From Shewanella acanthi (GTDB lineage Bacteria; Pseudomonadota; Gammaproteobacteria; Enterobacterales; Shewanellaceae): DNA of 64,000 bases. Under the pieces are notes generated by a model. It did not search any database and was not told where the DNA came from. It saw only the letters and a program-made list of their open reading frames with translations. Positions 48,299 to 57,813 of this stretch are shown piece after piece (positions within the stretch are counted from its first letter, which is position 1; each line of letters begins with the position of its first letter). The stretch is from NCBI RefSeq assembly GCF_019457475.1, contig NZ_CP080413.1:2604001-2668000 (forward strand), read 5' to 3'. The position numbers and the translations under genes are program-made.

Positions 48299-48803
48299 GC
48301 TGACTCTCCGTAAGTATTAAGTACGTCCGTATGATGTTGGCGTATATATTCCAACATATGTCAGACGCAAAATGGCTGGCAAATGGATTTGATGAAAACG
48401 CTGTTTACAGCTCCACAGGCTATATCCTTTGCGCTGATAACGCATTAATAACCTTAACATACTGAGTGAGCAAACATAAAAATACCGCAGTTACTTAGTA
48501 TCAATAACAGTACTTTTATCCCAACCGTAAACCATAAGCCTTTTTTCATCGGTTATCGCAACGATTTAACGATAATAGAAAGATAATGAACTGGTGATTG
48601 AAAGATAATAAAAAGGCGCTTCAGGCTCTGTAAATAAATTCATCATCACCAGTTAACTCCTGCTGGAATCGTGAGTGTTTATCAGGCAAAATTTCTCGGC
48701 AAATTACTCGGAAGTCAGACTTCTGTGCACTATCTCTCAGTCGATATCTGGATCAAAATCGCTATTTAAGACCGATTCCAACGAATGAAACGCTAAGGAC
48801 AAT
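48299..48803. other. Divergent intergenic region between the exporter cluster and the EamA gene
   Basis: This 505-base gap holds the palindrome and promoter-like sequence at 48334-48370 on the left and the EamA-gene ribosome site (AAGGA) on the right. Between them is AT-rich sequence with GAAAGATAAT occurring twice near 48580-48610. I see no gene; an 18-codon ATG frame near 48392 lacks a ribosome site. Confidence 0.45.
48334..48370 (-). promoter_or_regulatory. Candidate promoter with palindromic operator over the -10 region
   Basis: On the minus strand TTGCGT, a 16-base spacer and TATATA form a plausible sigma-70 promoter for the 47930-48298 gene. The inverted repeat ATGTTGG-N10-CCAACAT (48334-48357) has the TATATA at its centre, an arrangement typical of repressor operators. 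No regulator gene is adjacent. Confidence 0.42.
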
Positions 48804-49706
48804 ATGAATCCCTCCCCCGCATTTGCCATCGTGCTGGCGCTACTTGCTGCTAGCTTGATGGGCACAATTGGTGTATTTGCTCGATTTACCGACCTACCTG
48901 CCGAACAAATTACTTTTTATCGTCTTTTGCTGGGCTCACTATTTTTAATGACATTTATGCTCTTCACCGGCAAAGGCCGCGAAATTTGGCATAAACCCAG
49001 TAAACGAACCTTAATTAATGGTGCCATGCTTTCGGGTTTTATGGCCTTTTATATCGAGGCTATTCAATACACCCAAATGGCGAATGTGATCATGATTATC
49101 TATCTAGCCCCCTTGGTGTCGGCCGTGTTTGCCCATTTTGTCTATGGCGAGAAGCTTAATCGCCTCAATGTGACTGGGGTGGTGATTGCGATGATAGGCT
49201 TTGTGTTGATGCTGCCGATGACATCGAGCCAAACAATATATGAGTCAGAACTGCGGGGTTATTTCTATGCCATGCTGGCGCTCTTCACCTATAGCGGATT
49301 TATCCTGATTAACCGTAAACCCAGCGCCAGTTCACCCTATCAAAGTACGCTGGTACAGCTCAGTGTCGGTGCTCTGTGCCTATTGCCACTCGTATTGCAA
49401 TCACCATCGCTGCCAAGCGCCGAGCAATTTGGCTGGCTGTTAGCGATTGGTTTTTTTCCTGGATTTTTAGCGATTTTGTTTGCGGTAAAAGCCTTAAGGC
49501 AATTGCCATCTGTCACCTATGGCACCCTTTCCTATATTGAGCCTGTGGTGGTCGTAGTGCTGGCATGGTCACTTTTTGGTGAGGTATTAAGCATGATTCA
49601 ACTTACTGGCGTCGCATTAATTATCTTTGCAGGTATAGCGCAAGGCTTTTTAAGCCAGCGACATAACTCAAAATGCACTAAAGCCTCCTCAGTTTGCCAT
49701 AATTGA
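48804..49706 (+). CDS. EamA/DMT family transporter
   Basis: The 300-residue protein has ten predicted transmembrane helices in two EamA repeats. It opens AIVLALLAASLMGTIGVFARFTDLPAEQITFYRLL and its second repeat includes LSYIEPVVVVVLAWSLFGE, a very common EamA pattern. The substrate is unknown. AAGGA before the ATG supports the start. The lipocalin gene follows after 44 bases on the same strand, so both are likely on one transcript ending at the terminator at 50320. It differs clearly from the EamA protein at 32750. Confidence 0.88.
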   Translation: MNPSPAFAIVLALLAASLMGTIGVFARFTDLPAEQITFYRLLLGSLFLMTFMLFTGKGREIWHKPSKRTLINGAMLSGFMAFYIEAIQYTQMANVIMIIYLAPLVSAVFAHFVYGEKLNRLNVTGVVIAMIGFVLMLPMTSSQTIYESELRGYFYAMLALFTYSGFILINRKPSASSPYQSTLVQLSVGALCLLPLVLQSPSLPSAEQFGWLLAIGFFPGFLAILFAVKALRQLPSVTYGTLSYIEPVVVVVLAWSLFGEVLSMIQLTGVALIIFAGIAQGFLSQRHNSKCTKASSVCHN

Positions 49707-49750
49707 TTTATAGGGAAATGGGAAGTTCGTTTATTTAAAAGGAGTATCAC

Positions 49751-50281
49751 TTGAAAAAATTCCTCCTGATCATGAGTGCATTAATCCTGCAGGGGTGTAC
49801 AGGACTCCCCGACAATGTCGAACCCGTTAAGGACTTTGAGCTAAATCGATATTTAGGTCAATGGTATGAAATTGCTAGATTAGATCACTCCTTTGAGCGT
49901 GGATTATCCCAAGTGACTGCCGAATACAGTCTTAAGCCTGATGGCGGTGTTAAAGTGATTAATCGTGGCTACAATGCCGCCAAACAAAAATGGAAAGAGG
50001 CCGAAGGTAAAGCTTATTTTGTCAATGGAGCTGACGAAGCCTACTTAAAAGTCTCCTTCTTTGGGCCATTTTATGGCGCCTATGTGGTCTTTGGCCTCGA
50101 CAAACAAGCCTATCAATATGCCTTTGTCTCAGGGCCTGATACAGATTATCTATGGCTTCTGGCAAGAACGCCGACGTTATCCCCTGAGGTGATTAAGCAA
50201 TTTGTCGAGATGGCGAGCGCACGAGGCTTTGATACTGACAACTTGATTTATGTCGAGCAAAAAGCCGAGGTAAAGCAATAA
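49751..50281 (+). CDS. blc: Blc-type bacterial lipocalin, outer-membrane lipoprotein
   Basis: The 176-residue protein starts at TTG with AAAGGAG seven bases upstream and a lipoprotein signal directly after it (lipobox LQGC, Cys16). The lipocalin motif LGQWYEIARLDHSFERGL (near residues 36-53) contains the conserved GxW, and later YAFVSGPDTDYLWLLARTP is the second family motif. Blc proteins bind fatty acids or lysophospholipids at the outer membrane and are stress induced in enterobacteria. The second mature residue is Thr, consistent with outer-membrane sorting. It is probably cotranscribed with the EamA transporter. Confidence 0.92.
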   Translation: MKKFLLIMSALILQGCTGLPDNVEPVKDFELNRYLGQWYEIARLDHSFERGLSQVTAEYSLKPDGGVKVINRGYNAAKQKWKEAEGKAYFVNGADEAYLKVSFFGPFYGAYVVFGLDKQAYQYAFVSGPDTDYLWLLARTPTLSPEVIKQFVEMASARGFDTDNLIYVEQKAEVKQ

Positions 50282-50319
50282 CCCTCTACCCAAATAACAC
50301 CAAGACAAACGCCGAAAAC

Positions 50320-50348
50320 AAAAACACCGCTCATTGAGCGGTGTTTTT
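50320..50348. terminator. Bidirectional rho-independent terminator
   Basis: AAAAACACCGCTC and GAGCGGTGTTTTT form a 13-base stem with a three-base loop, between blc and the convergent ybiT. Confidence 0.93.
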
Positions 50349-50368
50349 GTTAGCAATTAGGGTCAAAA

Positions 50369-51961
50369 TTAACCTTCGATACCTTTGCTTGCTAGGAACT
50401 CATCGTAGGTGCCCTTGAAGTCATTTACACCGTTTGGCGTGATTTCAAGAATACGGTTCGCCAGTGACGATACGAATGCGCGGTCGTGACTCACAAACAG
50501 TAAAGTGCCTTCGTATTTTTCCAGCGCGTTGTTTAATGATTCGATCGATTCCATATCCATGTGGTTGGTTGGTTCGTCGAGCATCAGGATATTTGGTTTT
50601 TGCATGATGAGCTTACCAAATAACATACGCCCCTTTTCACCACCCGACAGCACTTTGACAGACTTTTTAATGTCGTCGGCGCTAAACAGCATACGGCCTA
50701 AAATACCGCGAACCGCTTGGTCGTCATCCTCCGGTTTACGCCATTGGCTCATCCACTCGAAGAGAGTCATGTCGTTAGCAAAATCTGACTCATGATCCTG
50801 GGCGTAGTAACCGATATTGCTGTTTTCAGACCATTGGATATGGCCTTCATCCTGTGGAATATCATGGATCAAGGTACGCAGCAAGGTCGTTTTACCCACA
50901 CCGTTCTCGCCTAGGATGGCGATGCGCTCGCCCACTTCTACAATCAGGTTTAAGTCTTTAAACAGCGGCGTGTCATAACCTTTCGCCAGGTTCTCAACCA
51001 CTAATGCATTACGGAACAGTTTCTTTTCCTGATCGAAACGAATGAATGGGTTAACGCGGCTAGAGGCCTTAACTTCTTCCAGCTTAATTTTATCGATTTG
51101 ACGGGCGCGAGAAGTCGCTTGTTTTGCCTTAGAGGCGTTCGCAGAGAAGCGCGCAACGAAGGTTTGTAGCTCAGAAATCTGGGCTTTCTTCTTAGCGTTG
51201 TCGGCCAGCAGACGCTCACGGGCTTGGGTCGCTGCTTGCATGTATTCGTCGTAGTTACCAGGATAAACGCGCAGTTCACCGTAGTCTAAGTCCGCCATAT
51301 GGGTACAGACTGAGTTTAAGAAGTAACGGTCGTGCGAAATGATAATCATGGTGCTGTCACGTTGGTTCAGAACGTCCTGTAACCAACGGATAGTGTCGAT
51401 GTCCAAGTTGTTCGTTGGTTCGTCGAGCAGCAGTACATCTGGGTCTGAGAACAGGGCTTGCGCCAATAACACACGCAGTTTTAAACCTGGAGCGATTTCA
51501 GACATCAGACCAAAATGGCTTTCAATACCAATACCCACACCGAGCAGCAGTTCACCGGCACGGGATTCGGCGGTGTAACCGTCCATTTCGGCAAATTCCA
51601 TCTCAAGGTTTGCCACGGCAATGCCGTCTTCTTCGCTCATTTCAGGCAGAGAATAAATACGGTCACGCTCTTGTTTTACTTTCCACAGTTCACGGTGGCC
51701 CATGATAACGGTATCGATGAGGGTGAATTCCTCATAACCGAATTGGTTCTGGCTTAACTTACCCAAACGCTCGTTGACGTCTAAGGATACGTTACCGCTG
51801 CTCGGCTCTAGATCACCGCAAAGGATCTTCATGAAGGTTGATTTACCGCAGCCGTTCGCACCGATAAGACCGTAACGGTTACCGCCGCCGAATTTGACTG
51901 AGATGTTTTCAAACAGTGGCTTAGAGCCAAACTGCATGGTGATATTCGCTGTAGTGATCAA
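50369..51961 (-). CDS. ybiT: YbiT, ABC-F family ribosome-associated ATPase
   Basis: The 530-residue soluble protein has two ABC ATPase domains in one chain and no membrane segment. Walker A motifs are GANGCGKST (about 34-42) and GENGVGKTT (about 348-356), and signatures are in [12 protein letters not shown] and [11 protein letters not shown]. The charged linker between the domains (about 235-300, [16 protein letters not shown]) is the P-site interaction arm. Sequence and length follow E. coli YbiT along the whole chain. ABC-F proteins bind the ribosomal E site and modulate elongation at difficult peptides. It is a single gene. Confidence 0.95.
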   Translation of the reverse strand: MITTANITMQFGSKPLFENISVKFGGGNRYGLIGANGCGKSTFMKILCGDLEPSSGNVSLDVNERLGKLSQNQFGYEEFTLIDTVIMGHRELWKVKQERDRIYSLPEMSEEDGIAVANLEMEFAEMDGYTAESRAGELLLGVGIGIESHFGLMSEIAPGLKLRVLLAQALFSDPDVLLLDEPTNNLDIDTIRWLQDVLNQRDSTMIIISHDRYFLNSVCTHMADLDYGELRVYPGNYDEYMQAATQARERLLADNAKKKAQISELQTFVARFSANASKAKQATSRARQIDKIKLEEVKASSRVNPFIRFDQEKKLFRNALVVENLAKGYDTPLFKDLNLIVEVGERIAILGENGVGKTTLLRTLIHDIPQDEGHIQWSENSNIGYYAQDHESDFANDMTLFEWMSQWRKPEDDDQAVRGILGRMLFSADDIKKSVKVLSGGEKGRMLFGKLIMQKPNILMLDEPTNHMDMESIESLNNALEKYEGTLLFVSHDRAFVSSLANRILEITPNGVNDFKGTYDEFLASKGIEG

Positions 51962-52265
51962 AATGAACTTCCAAATCGAGTTAGGTGGGCCGACGTCTTA
52001 GCAAACGCAACTAAGTATAAACCTATTTGCTGACACCAATATGTCAAACCTGAGGGGGTAAAAATAAACGTGGCACTATAGCAGTTTGGGCTAAATTATC
52101 AACTAAAAAGGCCTAAAGTAAGCCATTGAATCAATGACTAACTCTGCTGTTTACACTGATTATCGCGCTAACTATAGGCTGCAATTTTAATGTTCATAAA
52201 AAATACCCAGTTAGAACTTTAATCCTGTATTGCCTAAAAAATGCTTATTTTTCTAATTGGAAAAA
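51962..52265. other. Intergenic region between ybiT and the S9 peptidase gene
   Basis: These 304 AT-rich bases hold the ybiT promoter and the 3' end of the S9 transcript. Only a short AT-only hairpin near 52248-52265 was seen; I do not call a gene or terminator. Confidence 0.4.
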
Positions 52266-54302
52266 CTACTTTGAACCCAGCACAGGTTCGTTATCCAACG
52301 TTAGTTTGGGCAGTTCTCCCGCAGGGGTAAACTTAAAGATTTTGCCATAGAAAACAAGTTCAGTTTCAAGCCCCAATGCCTTTTGGGTTGGGGTTCTTCC
52401 CCCATTATTTTCATCACCATAGGTAATGTACGCTGTAGGTACGCCCTTCTCTTTAAGCGCCTCATAAATTAGTTGCGATTGAGCGGCTGGCACGATGGAG
52501 TTTCGAAGGCTTTGAAAAATCAATAAGGGTTCATTAAGACCATCGAGGTGATTAAGGGGAGATAACTGCCGATATCTGGCTTTATTTTCAGGGTATGGAC
52601 CGACCAATTGTTCAAGATAGCCCGATTCAAACTTATGGGTCCCCTTGGCGAGCTGCTCAAAATCACTGATCCCTTCATAACTGACTCCCGCATGAAAGAC
52701 ATCATAAAACGCCAAAGATGACATGACGGTTAACCCCGCGGCACTGACACCACGGATAGCGAGTTTATTTGCGTCAACCCAGCCCTTTGTGACTAAGTAT
52801 TTCGCCGCATTAACCGCATCTTCTACGTCACTCTCGCCCCATTTGCCATAGAGACTTTGGCGATAGGCACGGCCAAAACCGCTGCTGCCACGGAAGTTTA
52901 AATCGAGTACTGCAAAACCACGGGTAGTCCAATATTGCACCTCACTGCGATAGGCACGGCTTGCCCGCGCCGTTGGACCGCCGTGGATCATCACGATAAG
53001 TGGTGGCCGTGTATCGTGGAGAGGCACATAATTGGGGTTATGGGGTTCGTAGTAGTAACCGTAAGCCTGCTCGTTCTTACCTGTGGCAAAGGCGATTGAA
53101 CGCGAACGCGAAATATAATTGGGGTCGAGTTTTACTAGTGCAGGGGCATAGACTAGCTCAGTGCCTCGACCTACAACACGATAAATGCCCTTTTCAGGGG
53201 TTGACTTGGCGCCAATAAAATACACGCCATCACCACCTTTAACCACTTGATAAATTTCAGCAAAATCCACAGCTAGGGATTCGGTAATCCCCGTATCTAA
53301 ACGGACTCGTACCAGTGCAGCTTGACTGCCTTGAATGTAACTGGCGATCACAGTATTCGCGTCTTCAAAGGCGTAGTTATGATTACCCAATCGCCAATCG
53401 GGAGCGGCAAAATCGGCATTTTTAGTCAGTACACGTTGTAATTGCCCTTTAGCCGATACTCGATAGATATTCCACCAATTATTTAGGTCGGAGATCACGT
53501 ACAATTTACCGTCGGGGCTAAATAGCGGCTGGGTAACAGATGAATCCTTTGGAGTATTAATACGCCGAATATTGCTCAATTGCCCCTTTCTATCTAAGTC
53601 GCCTAACCAAAGGACACTATTATCCCAAGGCATATAAGGGTGTTCCCAAGTCACCCACGCTAATTGGGCATTATCGGGGGAAATCACTGGCGTTGAAATA
53701 AAATCGTGCCCCGAGACCAAGGTCTCTCCTTCGCCAGCATAATTGAGATTTAGCGCCACTAAACTGGCCTTGGGTTCTGCTCCAACACGATGATCTTCAC
53801 GAACACAGATAATCCGCGAACCGCGACTGAAAGGCACACAATCGGCGTGACGAGTGCCATTGGGTGTCAAAGGGAAAGGTTCCTGATTTGGCGCAATACG
53901 GTAAAACAGTTGGTCCTGTTTTTTCGTTACAAACAGGCTCTTGCCCAAGCCTAAAAAAGCGGCGCCACCATATTCATGTACTCTGGATTTAACATTAAAC
54001 TCAGGGGACACTACTTGAGTGACAATATTTCTTTCTATCAGGCGCTTAATGCCAACTTTACCCTGAGCACTACCACTGACCTCGGAGAAATAAATAGCAT
54101 TACCGATGCTTTGCAAATCGTCGATTTCATCAACCTGTTCAAATACGTCGGTCGCTGAGAGTGGGGATTGCCAGCTTCCGTAGGGCGCAACTTGCACCTC
54201 GTTACCATGTGAGAACGAGTCATCAGTCTGTGCGGGCATACAACCACCGATGAGCAACAGAACCATCGGTAGCGCATGTAAAAAATAACCTCTCAACTCC
54301 AT
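52266..54302 (-). CDS. S9 (prolyl oligopeptidase) family lipoprotein with degenerate catalytic triad
   Basis: The 678-residue protein begins with a lipoprotein signal (lipobox LIGGC), followed by a seven-bladed beta-propeller region (about 60-390, with SPDGKLYVISDLNN) and an alpha/beta hydrolase domain (about 400-650, with PPLIVMIHGGPTARA). Ser520 in RGVSAAGL stands where the nucleophile GGSAGG is expected. Where active members have Asp in LEDxxVP, this protein has LRNSIVP (Asn601), and where they have EGHGF it has ENNGG (Asn633). The triad therefore reads Ser-Asn-Asn. The frame is open and well conserved otherwise, so a binding or regulatory role is possible. The family call is strong; loss of activity is inferred. 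Confidence 0.88.
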   Translation of the reverse strand: MELRGYFLHALPMVLLLIGGCMPAQTDDSFSHGNEVQVAPYGSWQSPLSATDVFEQVDEIDDLQSIGNAIYFSEVSGSAQGKVGIKRLIERNIVTQVVSPEFNVKSRVHEYGGAAFLGLGKSLFVTKKQDQLFYRIAPNQEPFPLTPNGTRHADCVPFSRGSRIICVREDHRVGAEPKASLVALNLNYAGEGETLVSGHDFISTPVISPDNAQLAWVTWEHPYMPWDNSVLWLGDLDRKGQLSNIRRINTPKDSSVTQPLFSPDGKLYVISDLNNWWNIYRVSAKGQLQRVLTKNADFAAPDWRLGNHNYAFEDANTVIASYIQGSQAALVRVRLDTGITESLAVDFAEIYQVVKGGDGVYFIGAKSTPEKGIYRVVGRGTELVYAPALVKLDPNYISRSRSIAFATGKNEQAYGYYYEPHNPNYVPLHDTRPPLIVMIHGGPTARASRAYRSEVQYWTTRGFAVLDLNFRGSSGFGRAYRQSLYGKWGESDVEDAVNAAKYLVTKGWVDANKLAIRGVSAAGLTVMSSLAFYDVFHAGVSYEGISDFEQLAKGTHKFESGYLEQLVGPYPENKARYRQLSPLNHLDGLNEPLLIFQSLRNSIVPAAQSQLIYEALKEKGVPTAYITYGDENNGGRTPTQKALGLETELVFYGKIFKFTPAGELPKLTLDNEPVLGSK

Positions 54303-54363
54303 TATTTCCCCAAATTGGTGAATCTACCCTACCCATTTCCCCTGTGGGTGCATTTTGGCTCTG

Positions 54364-54606
54364 TTATTTTTTTACTTTTTTAACAAACCAATGGAGCACT
54401 TTAATCTGTTGAGTTTGACTTAGACCAAAATAAATACAAATCCAAGGGGATAATAAGAAAAACCAAGGGATTAACGCAACTGAACGACCACTCACCATGA
54501 GGAAAAAGAAGCCGCCATAAATGACTACTACACCAAGAACGCCAACGGTTAACAACATGCGTTTTGTGATTTTTTCAAGCCAAAGGGCTTTTTCCTTCCA
54601 AGACAT
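54364..54606 (-). CDS. Small two-helix membrane protein of unknown function
   Basis: This 80-residue protein has two hydrophobic segments (about 17-38, LLTVGVLGVVVIYGGFFFLM, and about 42-60, ALIPWFFLLSPWICIYFGL) between charged ends rich in lysine. I know no family for it. The ATG at 54606 lacks a strong ribosome site. It lies 61 bases before the S9 homologue on the same strand and might be cotranscribed. A real gene is likely from its regular composition, but the function is open. Confidence 0.6.
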   Translation of the reverse strand: MSWKEKALWLEKITKRMLLTVGVLGVVVIYGGFFFLMVSGRSVALIPWFFLLSPWICIYFGLSQTQQIKVLHWFVKKVKK

Positions 54607-54792
54607 TTCGTCAACTACCCCATCACGAAAACGCCAGTCCTGCTAGCAAAGATGTAAACAAAGTGGAGGGGGATTGTTGAAGGATACGGATCAAATGTCA
54701 ACATTAATACCGTCTTGTGTAGGTATGAATATCTCACCAGTCATCACTATTAACGCAGCATAAAAGCACACCATAAACTTACTTTGCAAAAT

Positions 54793-54818
54793 AAAAAACC
54801 GAGCTATGCTCGGCTTTT
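54793..54818 (-). terminator. Rho-independent terminator of the branched-chain degradation operon
   Basis: Read leftwards, CCGAGC-ATA-GCTCGG is followed by TTTTTTATTTT. It lies just past the SDR gene stop and ends the seven-gene operon. Confidence 0.88.
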
Positions 54819-54838
54819 AACATCATAAACAAAGTGAG

Positions 54839-55597
54839 TTACAGGCGAATACCGCCGTCCACTTCAAACACCCGACCATTTACATAGTCATTCTCGATAA
54901 TAAAACGCACCGTAGAAGCGATTTCTTCCGCCTGACCTAAACGGCCCACCGGCACTAACCTCTCAAGACGCTCTAAGGCTTCTGGCTTCATCGCCGCCGT
55001 CATTTCGGTGGCAATGACGCCGGGTGCAACCGCCGCGCTACGAATGTTGTAACGCGCCAATTCCTTCGCCCAGCCCACTGACATGGCCGCCACACCGGCT
55101 TTTGAGGCCGCGTAGTTAGACTGACCTACGTTACCCGCTTTAGCTAGGCTCGAGATATTAACGATAACACCAGGTTGACCGGATTCGATCATCGCCGCTG
55201 CTGCTTCACGGCCACAGAGGAAACTGCCCGTCAGGTTAACATTGATCACCGATTGGAATTGCTCATAGGACATACGGTCGGTGACTTTGCCTTCCTTCGC
55301 CTTAAGCAGCATGCCATCGCGTAAAATCCCCGCGTTGTTCACCAACACGTTGACTTGACCAAAGTCTTCCAGAATATAGGCAAAACCAGCCACTACATCT
55401 TCTTCGTCGGTAATATCTAAAGCATAACCTTGCACTTCTGTGGTGCTTCCCAGATCGGCGCAGGCGCGCTCCAATTTTTCTTGGTCCACATCGATAAGGG
55501 CTAATCTTGCGCCCGCCTCGGCAAAGTTTTGCGCCATGGCTAGACCTAAACCACCCGCGCCGCCAGTAATGACGACAACCTTATCTTTTAAATCCAT
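54839..55597 (-). CDS. SDR dehydrogenase, probable 3-hydroxy-2-methylbutyryl-CoA dehydrogenase
   Basis: The 252-residue protein is a classical short-chain dehydrogenase: GGAGGLG (12-18) binds NAD(P), NNAG lies near 87-90, and the Ser-Tyr-Lys set is in NISSLAKAGNVGQSNYAASKAG. In the Shewanella valine/isoleucine operon (named ivd in comparative-genomics work on LiuR regulons) the SDR in this place oxidises 3-hydroxy-2-methylbutyryl-CoA in isoleucine breakdown. FabG-like activity is the alternative. It is the last gene, 19 bases after mmsB, and is followed by the terminator. Confidence 0.87.
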   Translation of the reverse strand: MDLKDKVVVITGGAGGLGLAMAQNFAEAGARLALIDVDQEKLERACADLGSTTEVQGYALDITDEEDVVAGFAYILEDFGQVNVLVNNAGILRDGMLLKAKEGKVTDRMSYEQFQSVINVNLTGSFLCGREAAAAMIESGQPGVIVNISSLAKAGNVGQSNYAASKAGVAAMSVGWAKELARYNIRSAAVAPGVIATEMTAAMKPEALERLERLVPVGRLGQAEEIASTVRFIIENDYVNGRVFEVDGGIRL

Positions 55598-55616
55598 CTG
55601 GGTATCCCTTGTTTAT

Positions 55617-56519
55617 CTATTTTTTAAGTGGTGCAAATTGTTCAAAAATGCTGGAGAAATCCCGGCGACCATTGCCCTGTCTGGCATGGTTGACATACAA
55701 GCTGCGGGCGAGTGCGCCCATTGGGGTGCTGGAATTGCTCAATAACGCCGCTTCCTGTGATAGACCGAGGTCTTTGACCATCAAATCTACCATAAAGCCG
55801 CCCTGATAGTCCTTAGAAGAAGGCACATTCTCCATCACGCCTGGGCAAGGATTGTACTTTTCTAATGTCCAATTACCGCCACTGCTGACTTTCATAATGT
55901 CGGACAACACTTTGGGATCTAAACCGTGGTCGATACCCATTTGCAGCGCTTCTGAAGTGCCAACCATCAGCACAGATAACAGCATGTTATTGCAGATTTT
56001 GGCAACTTGGCCCGCACCCGCAGCGCCCGCGTGAAAAATGTTTTTCCCCATGGCATTGAGCACGGTTTGTGCCTTGGCAAAGGCGCCATCCGAGCCGCCG
56101 CAGATAAAGGTCAACGTGCCCGCAGCCGCACCCGCTGTGCCGCCAGATACCGGCGCATCCATAAACTCAATACCGCTCTTGGCCGCTTCTGCCGCCACTA
56201 ATTGTGCACTTTGTGCATCAATCGTTGAGCAATCGATAAGTAAGGTATCGCCCGCAACCACCTCGAGCAGGCCTTTGTCTGTCTCTGTACCTAAGTAGAG
56301 GTTTTTAACATGCTTGCCTGCAGGCAGCATAGTAATTACCACATTTGCGCCCGCCGCTGCGCCGCAGGCAGTACTCGCCGCGATGGCGCCTTGATCGACT
56401 AACGATTGCACCGCTGCTGGCACGAGGTCAAATACCCGTACCGTCATGCCTGCTTTTATCAGATTGGCCGCCATAGGGCCGCCCATATTACCTAAACCAA
56501 TAAATGCTACTGTACTCAT
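55617..56519 (-). CDS. mmsB: MmsB, 3-hydroxyisobutyrate dehydrogenase
   Basis: The 300-residue protein oxidises 3-hydroxyisobutyrate to methylmalonate semialdehyde in valine breakdown. AFIGLGNMGGPMAANL (5-20) is the NAD-binding and family signature, DAPVSGGTAGAAAGTLTFICGG (near 120-140) the substrate-binding stretch, and GAGQVAKICNNML (near 165-177) contains the catalytic lysine. Length matches the family. It feeds MmsA, encoded upstream in the same operon. Confidence 0.95.
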   Translation of the reverse strand: MSTVAFIGLGNMGGPMAANLIKAGMTVRVFDLVPAAVQSLVDQGAIAASTACGAAAGANVVITMLPAGKHVKNLYLGTETDKGLLEVVAGDTLLIDCSTIDAQSAQLVAAEAAKSGIEFMDAPVSGGTAGAAAGTLTFICGGSDGAFAKAQTVLNAMGKNIFHAGAAGAGQVAKICNNMLLSVLMVGTSEALQMGIDHGLDPKVLSDIMKVSSGGNWTLEKYNPCPGVMENVPSSKDYQGGFMVDLMVKDLGLSQEAALLSNSSTPMGALARSLYVNHARQGNGRRDFSSIFEQFAPLKK

Positions 56520-56634
56520 GCCACAACTCCCATAATCCTTTGTTTTGCGCCGCGTCCTAATTCATTCATAGTGAATTCGGACACGACCTCAGCTTCAATC
56601 TTGCTTGGCTAAATGCATGGCTTTGGAGCTTAGC

Positions 56635-57813
56635 CTATGCCAGGGTATGCAGTGGATGTTCTTCCCAAGGCGAGGTCAATAGTTGTTCCACCAGAGCGTC
56701 TGGTACCGATTTTACATCGGCAAATTGCCATTTTGGCTGTCTGTCCTTGTCGATAAGTAAGGCGCGTACACCCTCGCAAAAATCCCCAGAAGCGCAGGTG
56801 TTGGTGCTCAGCGTTAACTCCCACTTAAAGCAATCGGCTAAGTTAAATTTAGTGCCCAGCTGCGCCTGACGGTAAACTAAGTGCCAGCTGATAGGACTGC
56901 CTGCTAGTAGGGTATCGCGCGCCTTTAAAAGCCACTTTTCCGTAGTATCGAGGTGTTGCATACGCGCAACGATATCCTCAAGACTTCCCGCCATCAGCTT
57001 ATCGATAAGCTCTTGATTTTCGGCAAGTAGGCTCTCGCCCTTCGGGATTTGCACGCGGTTTGATAGCTCGTTGATCATGCCATCGAGGCGTTGATGGTTA
57101 AGCGCGGGCGAATCACTCCAATCGAGGGTCGCCATGGCATCAAACATCAGCTCTTTGTCATCGCGATTCAGGTAATGATCGGCAAGTCCCACATAGCGAG
57201 CATCTGCGGCGTTCATTTGATAGGCGGTTAACCCTAAGAACAGTCCCATTTTGCCCGGCATACGATTAAGGAAATAACTGCCACCCACATCGGGGTACAG
57301 GCCGATAGTGACCTCAGGCATGGCAATCCGTGATGACTCAGTCACCACTTTGTGACTCGCGCCCGCCATCAGGCCAAGGCCGCCGCCCATCACTATGCCA
57401 TCTCCCCACACCAAGACGGGTTTTCCGAAGGTGTGCAGCAAATAATCTAGGCGATATTCTTCTTCGAAGAACACCTTAGCCACTTCAGTGACTTCGCCCT
57501 TCGCAGCGACAGAGGCATGGTAAAGTGCGCGTACATCGCCACCGGCACAAAAGGCTTTCTCACCGCTGCCATCTAGTACTAAGCAGGCAATTTTCGAATC
57601 CTTTTTCCAAGCACTCAGCTGCACGGATAAGGCGCGAACCATATCAAGATCGAGGGCATTAAGTGCCTTTTCTACATTGAGGGTCGCGATACCGACAAAT
57701 TTTCCCGATGCAGTGGCTAAGGTTTGAAACACCACTTTAGGGGTTGCTGTACTCGTTACATTTGGATCAATTTGACTTGATTCGATATGACTTGTTTCGA
57801 GGTGATTGGTCAT
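56635..57813 (-). CDS. 3-hydroxyisobutyryl-CoA hydrolase (crotonase superfamily)
   Basis: The 392-residue protein is longer than ordinary enoyl-CoA hydratases, matching the HIBCH type. AFCAGGDVRALYHAS (about 85-100) and GIVMGGGLGLMAGASHKVVTESSRIAMPEVTIGLYPDVGGSYFL (about 140-180, described by its parts) are the oxyanion and active-site segments with the catalytic glutamate in MPEVTIG. It releases CoA from 3-hydroxyisobutyryl-CoA in valine degradation. The ATG at 57813 overlaps the upstream stop as TAATG; a GTG five codons earlier is the less likely start. Confidence 0.9.
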   Translation of the reverse strand: MTNHLETSHIESSQIDPNVTSTATPKVVFQTLATASGKFVGIATLNVEKALNALDLDMVRALSVQLSAWKKDSKIACLVLDGSGEKAFCAGGDVRALYHASVAAKGEVTEVAKVFFEEEYRLDYLLHTFGKPVLVWGDGIVMGGGLGLMAGASHKVVTESSRIAMPEVTIGLYPDVGGSYFLNRMPGKMGLFLGLTAYQMNAADARYVGLADHYLNRDDKELMFDAMATLDWSDSPALNHQRLDGMINELSNRVQIPKGESLLAENQELIDKLMAGSLEDIVARMQHLDTTEKWLLKARDTLLAGSPISWHLVYRQAQLGTKFNLADCFKWELTLSTNTCASGDFCEGVRALLIDKDRQPKWQFADVKSVPDALVEQLLTSPWEEHPLHTLA

